Source of the DNA: Methanoregula sp.
Lineage (GTDB): Archaea; Halobacteriota; Methanomicrobia; Methanomicrobiales; Methanospirillaceae
Length of the DNA: 5,386 bases
Direction: 5' to 3'
Assembly: GCA_003136075.1 (NCBI GenBank)
Contig: PNBP01000188.1
Location: 3,640 to 9,025, forward strand
The stretch's first letter is position 1. Each line of letters starts with the position of its first letter. Below are positions 1-3,966 of the stretch, in pieces. The notes beneath the pieces were generated by a model that was not told the origin of the DNA, made no database searches, and saw only the letters and a program-made list of their open reading frames with translations. The position numbers and the translations under genes were made by a program.

Positions 1-335
1 GTCTTCATCCGCTCCCGGTACGACTGGATCAGCTCGTCAGAGATATTCCCCTCTGTGATATGCCGGGCAGAATTCTCCAGGAACTCCATGAATACCCCGT
101 AACAGGTCTCCCGCATAGCACAATCCTCTACCATACGGGCAGACAGATCGGCCTTCGCAGTACCAATCTGGTGATCTGCAAACACCCCGGCGTACTCTTT
201 CTTAACGTCTCCAAGTACTGCCTCCAGATGTTGCTGGTTCGCCCGCTCGATGAACCGTTTCAGATCCGTGCGCAGACCTGTGATCTCCGTCTTTAGCTCG
301 TGGATCTCGGTCATTGCCCCCATTACTGCTCCCAT
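1..335 (-). CDS. Hypothetical coiled-coil protein, 3' end cut by window edge
   Basis: The minus strand is open from an ATG at 335 to the left edge, giving the first 111 residues of a longer protein. The start is supported by a GAGAGG-type ribosome binding site a few bases upstream. Residues 9-29 form a heptad-like helix (I11, L14, I18, L21, L25, F28), suggesting a short coiled coil. The rest looks largely helical and charged, with two cysteines within the segment DCAMRETC. I see no signal peptide, membrane segment or catalytic motif, and I do not recognise the family. Two further in-frame ATGs at 323 and 314 could serve as starts but are less well placed. Codon use resembles the neighbouring operon. 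It is divergent from the MTH865-like gene and shares the 336-465 intergenic region with it. Confidence 0.7.
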   Translation of the reverse strand, partial: MGAVMGAMTEIHELKTEITGLRTDLKRFIERANQQHLEAVLGDVKKEYAGVFADHQIGTAKADLSARMVEDCAMRETCYGVFMEFLENSARHITEGNISDELIQSYRERMK

Positions 336-364
336 ACTTCCTCTCGTGTTTGATTGGAATGCTT

Positions 365-381
365 ATGACCATGCGGGTCAT
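365..381. promoter_or_regulatory. Perfect 6-bp inverted repeat in the divergent promoter region
   Basis: ATGACC and GGTCAT flank the five bases ATGCG. The site lies between the start of the minus-strand gene and the TATA-like elements of both divergent genes, where an archaeal repressor or activator would bind. A T-run follows on the plus strand, so it also looks like a small hairpin terminator, but no plus-strand gene lies upstream to be terminated. An operator is the better guess, on position alone. Confidence 0.3.
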
Positions 382-423
382 TTTTCTATACCAAAGATTG
401 TTTGTATATTTTTATGACGCTCA

Positions 424-434
424 AGTATATATTT
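424..434 (+). promoter_or_regulatory. Probable TATA box of the redox operon
   Basis: A run of alternating T and A (TATATAT at 426-432) is centred about 37 bases before the preferred ATG at 466. Archaeal initiation about 25 bases downstream would fall near 454, just ahead of the GGTGA ribosome binding site. A second AT-rich element at 404-412 (GTATATTTT) could serve instead, or could serve the divergent gene because its complement AAAATATAC is also TATA-like. TTTTCTATA at 382-390 is another candidate for the minus-strand gene. Confidence 0.45.
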
Positions 435-455
435 GTAACATGAGCATCTGTGGAT

Positions 456-460
456 GGTGA
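456..460 (+). promoter_or_regulatory. GGTGA ribosome binding site that fixes the start at 466
   Basis: GGTGA complements the 3' end of archaeal 16S rRNA and lies five bases before the ATG at 466. An in-frame ATG at 454 overlaps this site and has no equivalent site upstream, so the start at 466 is preferred. Confidence 0.7.
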
Positions 461-465
461 AAAAA

Positions 466-864
466 ATGCCAACATGGAAGTACACTGGAAAAGACGTATC
501 GACGGCAAAGGCAGAAGAATCGCTCAAGTCTATCAAGGGCGCATGTTTCGGGTGCGGAACCCACAATGCAGAGTGCTCGATCGCAAAGGCAGCAGGCGAG
601 ATCTCCGGCATGATCGGTAGTGAGCCGTCAGTAAAGAATCAGATCCACGCACAGATTACCGGCGCACTCAAAGGCGCAAAGTTCCCGGTCAAGACCCCAA
701 AAGACCTGATCGCAGCATTCCCGGATGGTGCAGACACCACCTGCCAGGTCGGCGATCTGAAAATGACGGCCGGAGATGCGGGAAAACTCCTCAAAGCATC
801 GGATTTCCCCTTTAAGAGTGCAAAGGCTGTTGCCGACGTCATTGTCGAGCGGGCAGGACTGTAA
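466..864 (+). CDS. MTH865-like protein with cysteine-bearing N-terminal extension
   Basis: From the ATG at 466 the product is 132 residues. Residues from about 56 to the end closely match, from memory, Methanothermobacter MTH865 (MTH865-like family, an EF-hand-like helical fold of unknown function). The shared stretches include ITGALKGAKFP, DTTCQVGDL, DAGKLL, DFPFKSA and the ending ERAGL. The family member I know is only about 80 residues, so the first 55 residues are extra. They contain a compact cluster C27-X2-C30-X6-C37 with H33 between, which could bind a metal or be redox active. There is no signal peptide or membrane segment. It is first in an operon, 33 bp before an FMN-binding split-barrel gene, which suggests a link to redox chemistry. 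The biochemical role is unknown. An upstream start at 454 would add only four residues. Confidence 0.85.
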   Translation: MPTWKYTGKDVSTAKAEESLKSIKGACFGCGTHNAECSIAKAAGEISGMIGSEPSVKNQIHAQITGALKGAKFPVKTPKDLIAAFPDGADTTCQVGDLKMTAGDAGKLLKASDFPFKSAKAVADVIVERAGL

Positions 865-897
865 TCCCCTCAAAAAATTATCCGGAGTGAATTTACC

Positions 898-1302
898 ATG
901 GTCAAACTCACTGCAGAAATGAAAGAAGCGTTCGGTAAAATGAAGATCTTCCCGGTTGCCACCGCATCAAAAGACGGGACACCAAACGTAGTCCCCATCG
1001 GGGTTGTCGAACTCGCGAGCGATGATACGATCTGGATCACGGACAATTTCATGCACAAGTCGCTTGAGAACCTTGCGGCTAACCCGAAGATTGCCCTCTA
1101 TGTCTGGGGCCCCGAGATCAAGGGCTGCTTCCAGGTCAAGGGCCATGCGACGGTAACGACAAGCGGCAAAGACTTTGATGCAATGAAGGCGAAGATCAAC
1201 GCAAAGAATCCCGCCATGCCTGCACGTTCCCTTATCATCGTGAAGATCACCGAAGTCTTCGAATGCCAGCCGGGCCCGAACGCCGGAAAAAAGCTTCTTT
1301 AA
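898..1302 (+). CDS. PNPOx-like FMN-binding split-barrel flavoprotein
   Basis: This 134-residue protein has the layout of small pyridoxamine 5'-phosphate oxidase-like flavoproteins, which bind FMN as dimers of split beta-barrels. Visible family features are the first strands around FPVATASKDGTPNVVPIG (18-35), the strand IWITDNF with the following helix HKSLENLAANPKIALYVW (45-70), and the strand GCFQVKGHATV (76-86). The C-terminal part carries a strand SLIIVKITEVFEC and a tail PGPNAGKKLL. The substrate cannot be read from sequence; family members act as flavin or F420-type reductases or FMN carriers. A GGAGTGA ribosome binding site at 884-890 fixes the ATG. It sits between the MTH865-like gene and the iron-sulfur flavoprotein gene, and the short gaps indicate one transcript. 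Its last 114 bases are duplicated at 2011-2124. Confidence 0.85.
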   Translation: MVKLTAEMKEAFGKMKIFPVATASKDGTPNVVPIGVVELASDDTIWITDNFMHKSLENLAANPKIALYVWGPEIKGCFQVKGHATVTTSGKDFDAMKAKINAKNPAMPARSLIIVKITEVFECQPGPNAGKKLL

Positions 1303-1323
1303 AGCATATGAGGAAAAACGAAC

Positions 1324-1986
1324 ATGACCATAATTGGTATTTCAGGATCACCTGTCCCCAACAGCAATACTGATCGGGCACTGCGAATTGCTCTTGACGC
1401 AACCGGAGAGGAAACAGAGTTCATCAAATTATCCGATTACTCCTACCAAGCGTGCAGGGCATGTCTTGGATGTGAAGAGACAAACGTCTGCGTCCTTAAG
1501 GATGATGCTACAGCCCTGACACAAAAAATCCGGTATGCTGATGCCCTCATCGTCGCCGGATATCCGCCTTACGGATATCTTGATGGACGGACGAAATCCT
1601 TCCTCGAAAGGTTATGGTGCCTGAGGCATAAACATGGGTTCTTGAGAGGTAAGCCCGGTGGGATTATTATTACAAGTGCTCATCCTCCGGAAAATGGCGT
1701 GCTGTCCCCGTCGATGGAACATGCAATCTCTTCGGTAAAACATTTTATGAATGTGGAAGGCATGGATGTTGTCGGTGCTGTCGGGGTTGTGGGAAATGTG
1801 CCCTGTCTCCTGTGCGGTCCCGGGGAACATTGCGCCCTGAGCGGGGTCAAAAAATTTTTCGGGCCGGATGTCGTACGTGCCTCAATAAAAATCCAGAAGC
1901 TTGAGGACCAGAAAGATGTGATCGCAGCTTTAGGTACTATGGGAAGGGAAATCGGGGAGCGTGTCCGGAATTCTAAGAAGAAATAA
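1324..1986 (+). CDS. Iron-sulfur flavoprotein (flavodoxin fold, NADPH-dependent FMN reductase family)
   Basis: The 220-residue product starts with the FMN phosphate-binding loop of the NADPH-dependent FMN reductase/flavodoxin family (GISGSP at 5-10, followed by NSNTD). C44-X2-C47-X2-C50-X5-C56 matches the compact motif that binds a [4Fe-4S] cluster in methanogen iron-sulfur flavoproteins, and the length is typical. These are cytosolic FMN and [4Fe-4S] electron-transfer proteins linked to ferredoxin and oxidative stress. AGYPPYGYLDGRTKSFLERL (78-97) fits the conserved loop that contacts the flavin. A second cysteine group, C161-X2-C164-X5-C170 in CLLCGPGEHC, is absent from the minimal family motif and may bind a second metal site. 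The ATG has a GAGGA-type ribosome binding site ten bases upstream, and the gene begins 21 bp after the split-barrel gene, so it is the third gene of the operon. The C-terminus is lysine-rich. Confidence 0.88.
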   Translation: MTIIGISGSPVPNSNTDRALRIALDATGEETEFIKLSDYSYQACRACLGCEETNVCVLKDDATALTQKIRYADALIVAGYPPYGYLDGRTKSFLERLWCLRHKHGFLRGKPGGIIITSAHPPENGVLSPSMEHAISSVKHFMNVEGMDVVGAVGVVGNVPCLLCGPGEHCALSGVKKFFGPDVVRASIKIQKLEDQKDVIAALGTMGREIGERVRNSKKK

Positions 1987-2010
1987 CTGCTCATTTATCG
2001 CTACCTTCAG

Positions 2011-2124
2011 GTAAAGATCAACAAAAAGAACCCGGCCATGCCTGCACATTCCCTTATCATCGTGAAGATCACCGATGTCTTCGAATGCCAGCCGGGTCCG
2101 AACGCCGGGACAAAATTACTCTAA
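2011..2124 (+). pseudogene. Duplicated 3' fragment of the split-barrel flavoprotein gene
   Basis: This 114-bp segment aligns without gaps to 1189-1302, the last 38 codons (including stop) of the FMN-binding gene. I count 99 of 114 identical bases and 32 of 37 identical residues. The fragment keeps its frame and ends on a stop at the same place. It includes the same tail, ITDVFECQPGPNAG, followed by TKLL rather than KKLL. Upstream homology stops at 2011, so the barrel and most FMN contacts are missing. It lies in the same frame as the preceding iron-sulfur flavoprotein, only 24 bp past its stop, with no other stop between. An internal ATG at 2038 could start a 28-residue peptide, but no good ribosome binding site is seen. 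Most likely this is a relic of a tandem duplication. Confidence 0.8.
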
Positions 2125-2126
2125 TC

Positions 2127-2132
2127 TTTTTT
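2127..2132 (+). terminator. T-tract terminator after the redox operon
   Basis: Six T residues follow the stop codon of the duplicated fragment by two bases. Euryarchaeal RNA polymerase commonly terminates at such tracts without a strong hairpin, and none is obvious here. Confidence 0.4.
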
Positions 2133-2197
2133 GAGTGCAAGTTTACCCTTATCTGCGCAAACCTTGATGACCCTGAGCAGAATAATGACCATTTATC

Positions 2198-2866
2198 ATG
2201 TGCGGTCGGTACTCTCTTATCTGCATCGATAATCTCTGCGGGAGGTTCCGTGTCATCGACCCGTCTATCGGTTTTAGGTCGCACTTCAATATCGCACCGG
2301 GCAGCATGAACCCGGTGATCGTGGCGCATGAGCGTGCGGAAGCGGTCATGATGCAGTGGGGGCTCGTTCCTCACTGGACAAAAGACATCAAGGCTGCACC
2401 CCGTCCGATCAATGCCCGGGCCGAAAGCCTCGCAGAGAAGCCGATGTTCCGGGAGCTGCTGAGATCGCAGCGCTGTCTCGTGCCTGCGAGCGGGTTCTTT
2501 GAATGGAAACACGAAGACGGGCGTAAAGTTCCGTTCTATATCCATGTGAACGAGGATTCTATCTTTGGCTTTGCCGGGCTCTACGACATCTGGCGAAACC
2601 CGGCGGGCACAACCCTCCAGACTTATACGATCATCACGACCACCCCAAATGAACTGATGGCCCAGATCCACAACCGGATGCCGGTGATCCTCAAACAGGA
2701 TGATGAAATGCGCTGGTTATCCCGCGATGTTCTCCCGGCTGACGAGATAACGCGGATCCTCTCGCCGTATCCTGCGGAGGGGATGGAGGTGTACCCGGTC
2801 TCGGAACGGGTGAATAAAACGGATGCTGATGACGAACATGTTATAGACCCAGTGAAAGGGTTATGA
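2198..2866 (+). CDS. SRAP-family abasic-site processing protein (YedK/HMCES type)
   Basis: The 222-residue protein is a complete SOS response-associated peptidase (SRAP) family member. Members crosslink to abasic sites in single-stranded DNA through the amino-terminal cysteine and shield them during replication. The start is fixed by MCGRYS: Met removal exposes C2, which forms the thiazolidine link. Other conserved positions are N72 in PINARAES, E102 in GFFEW and H158 in IHNRMPV. They correspond to the N75, E105 and H160 that I recall for E. coli YedK. The NIAPG, WGLVPHW, LVPASGF and FGFAGLYD blocks are also intact, so it should be active. I see no ribosome binding site close to the ATG, so the mRNA may be leaderless. 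It follows the redox operon by 73 bp and a T-tract, so it is probably transcribed separately. Its stop codon abuts the end of the opposing zinc-ribbon frame. Confidence 0.93.
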   Translation: MCGRYSLICIDNLCGRFRVIDPSIGFRSHFNIAPGSMNPVIVAHERAEAVMMQWGLVPHWTKDIKAAPRPINARAESLAEKPMFRELLRSQRCLVPASGFFEWKHEDGRKVPFYIHVNEDSIFGFAGLYDIWRNPAGTTLQTYTIITTTPNELMAQIHNRMPVILKQDDEMRWLSRDVLPADEITRILSPYPAEGMEVYPVSERVNKTDADDEHVIDPVKGL

Positions 2867-3031
2867 TTACGGTTGATCCCGCTGCATCTGTCCGCAGTCC
2901 GGGCACAACCAGATGCAGTTGAAGAACTTCCTTTTCTCTCTTTTGTAAATCGTTGAATCAGACAATATTAGATGAGAAATTATATCGTCAATCAAATGAT
3001 AGTTGTGACATAATATAGTTTCGTTCCGCAT
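2867..3031 (-). CDS. Small zinc-ribbon reading frame, probably a decaying gene
   Basis: The minus strand holds a 54-residue frame starting MRNETILCH and ending in NCIWLCPDCGQMQ before a short polar tail. C39-X3-C43-X2-C46 with the CPDCG knuckle is a clear zinc-ribbon signature; C8 and H9 could supply other ligands. No ribosome binding site precedes the ATG at 3031. A TATA-like element (complement of 3061-3069) about 35 bases upstream could drive a leaderless transcript. The other reading is that the true start is the site-led ATG at 3078 in another frame, making this the frameshifted body of a roughly 70-residue gene. The second copy of this sequence at 3825-3966 keeps NC-x-W-x-CPDCG despite many base changes, which argues that the ribbon was once under protein-level selection. 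Its stop touches the SRAP stop, so the two genes converge with no gap. Confidence 0.4.
   Translation of the reverse strand: MRNETILCHNYHLIDDIISHLILSDSTIYKREKRKFFNCIWLCPDCGQMQRDQP
2895..3012. repeat. Direct repeat, left copy (core 2941-3012)
   Basis: This segment is repeated in the same orientation at 3847-3966. The core 2941-3012 matches 3895-3966 at 70 of 72 positions, differing only at 2971 and 2974 (G here, A there). The outer part 2895-2931 matches 3847-3883 at about 28 of 37 positions, followed by a 2-bp length difference in a T-rich stretch. The two copies bracket the J-domain gene. Confidence 0.92.
2977..2986 (+). promoter_or_regulatory. TATA-like element in the left repeat, pointing antisense to the J operon
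   Basis: AAATTATATC is identical to the element at 3931-3940 that lies 30 bases before the membrane-protein ATG. In this copy no plus-strand gene follows, so any transcript would run antisense to the zinc-ribbon stub and the end of the J gene. The two core differences lie 3 and 6 bases upstream, where a TFB-recognition (BRE) element would sit, so its strength may differ. Confidence 0.3.
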
Positions 3032-3042
3032 CCGTTGAATGT

Positions 3043-3078
3043 TTACATCGGACAGACACCTATATTTTTACCACTCAT
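3043..3078 (-). pseudogene. Site-led 11-codon stub after the J-domain gene
   Basis: Directly after the J-gene stop codon comes GAGGTGA (complement of 3082-3088), three A residues and an ATG, the best ribosome binding site in the window. Translation gives MSGKNIGVCPM and stops at 3043. Reading through the stop in the same frame gives TFNGCGTKLYYVTTI. The joined reading therefore has a CP...CG pair that would make the first knuckle of a zinc ribbon whose second knuckle (CPDCG) lies in the 2867-3031 frame. I interpret this as the original start of that zinc-ribbon gene, broken by one stop and one frameshift. A genuine 11-residue peptide or a coupled regulatory stub cannot be excluded. Confidence 0.4.
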
Positions 3079-3081
3079 TTT

Positions 3082-3088
3082 TCACCTC
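3082..3088 (-). promoter_or_regulatory. Strong GAGGTGA ribosome binding site abutting the J-gene stop
   Basis: On the minus strand GAGGTGA begins on the first base after the J-gene stop codon. It matches the 16S rRNA 3' end well and is correctly spaced from the ATG at 3078. Its placement implies a translationally coupled gene downstream of the J gene, now truncated. Confidence 0.6.
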
Positions 3089-3685
3089 TTATTTATTAAG
3101 ATTATCATATCGAGATCGTTTTTGTTCATCGGAAAGAACCCAGTGGGCTTCATTTATAAGTTTAAATCTCTCTTCGGATTCCGGATCTTTATAAATATCC
3201 GGATGGAATTTTTTTGCCATGCCACGATATGCTTCTTCAATTTCTTCCTTTGACGCGGTTTTTCGGACTCCGAGTATCATGTAATAGTTAAGAACCTCCG
3301 TTGTATTTTGTTTAATGTGAGGAATTTCCCGCTCTGTATTTTTTGTATTGTTTCTTATATTTTCTTGTTCTATTTCTTCTATAGCCCAGAGTAATTCATT
3401 GGCAAGATAAATTGTATGATTCATTACAAATTTGTTGCCCCAACGCAATTCTAATTTTAATTTTTCCATTGGTTTGCCCGATTCTTTTTCCAGAAACTGT
3501 TTCGAATACTTAACTGGGATTCGAGCAAATGTTATATTATCCATGATTTCTATTATTGGATAATTTCCACTAGAAAGTGGAATAAAATTATAGCATTGTT
3601 TTTTCCAATCCATGCAGTTTTTTTCTAGTTCATCAATAGTCATACCTGCCAAGTTTTCCAAAGCTGCTTTAGAAAATGTTGTCAT
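3089..3685 (-). CDS. J-domain (Hsp40) co-chaperone with C-terminal J domain
   Basis: From the ATG at 3685 the product is 198 residues. A J domain occupies about 133-195: NYYMILGV, helix II with [12 protein letters not shown] (HPD at 161-163), then [21 protein letters not shown]. The HPD tripeptide is what stimulates Hsp70 ATPase activity. There is no glycine-rich region, zinc-binding domain or substrate-binding beta domain, so it is a class C J protein and not canonical DnaJ. The first 110 residues (including [13 protein letters not shown] and [14 protein letters not shown]) I do not recognise; they may bind a client or a partner. An in-frame TTG at 3688 is possible, but GGGAGAG spaced seven bases before 3685 favours the ATG. 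A stop-start TGATG overlap joins it to a small upstream frame. A divergent Hsp70 gene lies about 1 kb away and is its likely partner. The gene is AT-rich compared with the left half of the window. Confidence 0.9.
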   Translation of the reverse strand: MTTFSKAALENLAGMTIDELEKNCMDWKKQCYNFIPLSSGNYPIIEIMDNITFARIPVKYSKQFLEKESGKPMEKLKLELRWGNKFVMNHTIYLANELLWAIEEIEQENIRNNTKNTEREIPHIKQNTTEVLNYYMILGVRKTASKEEIEEAYRGMAKKFHPDIYKDPESEERFKLINEAHWVLSDEQKRSRYDNLNK

Positions 3686-3858
3686 CAAAATTCTCTCCCG
3701 GGTTCTTCTTTTGATATTTCAAGGAATACATTATAATATGGGGCATATAATCCAAGCTGAGTATTTTTTGTTCTTTTGAAGATTCCAACCTGATCGCGTG
3801 CGTTTCTATGTAGGTGTGGAGGGCTCAATCCGGCAGCAGCATCCCACAGTCCGGGCAT
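3685..3858 (-). CDS. Small ORF overlapping the J-gene start by TGATG
   Basis: A 57-residue minus-strand frame begins at an ATG (3858) and ends in a TGA whose last base is the A of the J-gene ATG, a typical coupling arrangement. The frame stays open further upstream to about 3921, without another ATG. The segment [14 protein letters not shown] followed by [16 protein letters not shown] reads like genuine protein, whereas the N-terminal [12 protein letters not shown] is an alternative frame of the repeat's zinc-ribbon segment. It could therefore be the surviving C-terminus of a gene whose front was replaced by the repeat. The J-gene ribosome binding site lies inside it. I do not recognise the family. 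TATA-like ATTATATG on the minus strand near 3742-3749 could instead start transcription of the J gene within this region. Confidence 0.4.
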   Translation of the reverse strand: MPGLWDAAAGLSPPHLHRNARDQVGIFKRTKNTQLGLYAPYYNVFLEISKEEPGREF

Positions 3859-3966
3859 ATCCAAGCGCAGTTTATAAACTTCGTTTTTTCTATTTTTTGT
3901 AAATCGTTGAATCAGACAATATTAAATAAGAAATTATATCGTCAATCAAATGATAGTTGTGACATA
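3847..3966. repeat. Direct repeat, right copy (core 3895-3966)
   Basis: This is the same-orientation partner of 2895-3012. The repeat ends on the A of the membrane-protein start codon (GACATATG), so the whole leader region of that gene is the repeat. In this copy the T-rich stretch is 2 bp longer. About 880 bp with the J gene and its upstream ORF separate the two cores. Confidence 0.92.
3931..3940 (+). promoter_or_regulatory. Probable TATA box for the membrane protein-Hsp70 operon
   Basis: AAATTATATC is centred 30 bases before the ATG at 3966, preceded by an A-rich AATAAG that could be a BRE. Archaeal initiation about 25 bases downstream would fall within a few bases of the ATG. That predicts a leaderless mRNA and would explain the absence of a ribosome binding site. 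TTTATAA at 3871-3877 is an alternative giving a leader of roughly 70 bases. Confidence 0.4.

Larger units (their letters stand above)
3825..3966 (-). pseudogene. Broken second copy of the zinc-ribbon gene
   Basis: On the minus strand this copy encodes CHNYHLIDDIIS and ILSDSTIYKK, then an in-frame TAG. The ribbon itself ([18 protein letters not shown]) continues in a frame shifted by 2 bp, within an A-rich run near 3884-3894. The front of the gene is missing because the repeat ends at the membrane-protein ATG. Compared with 2867-3031, the ribbon keeps NC-x-W-x-CPDCG although the bases differ, while the upstream part is almost identical at base level. It has no usable start and is probably not translated. 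Confidence 0.6.

Noticed and set aside
60..296. 78-codon plus-strand frame near the left edge
   Set aside because: It is antisense to the better-supported minus-strand gene at 1-335, which has a ribosome binding site and helical heptads.
365..386. Rho-independent-style terminator (hairpin plus T-run)
   Set aside because: No plus-strand gene lies upstream, and the stem is only six base pairs; an operator is the better guess.
454..465. Upstream start for the MTH865-like gene at 454
   Set aside because: It overlaps the GGTGA site that is ideally placed for the ATG at 466.
2069..2671. 200-codon minus-strand frame
   Set aside because: It is the complement of the SRAP gene, whose catalytic motifs are all intact; the antisense product shows no family features.
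3035..3253. Plus-strand frame rich in Phe and Ile resembling a membrane peptide
   Set aside because: It lies antisense to the J domain; the hydrophobic look comes from complementing Lys/Glu-rich codons.
3686..3688. TTG start for the J-domain gene
   Set aside because: The adjacent ATG at 3685 is better spaced from GGGAGAG and forms a TGATG overlap with the upstream frame.
2895..3966. CRISPR array or transposon ends
   Set aside because: Only two direct repeats about 0.95 kb apart are present, with no regular spacers, no terminal inverted repeats and no transposase.
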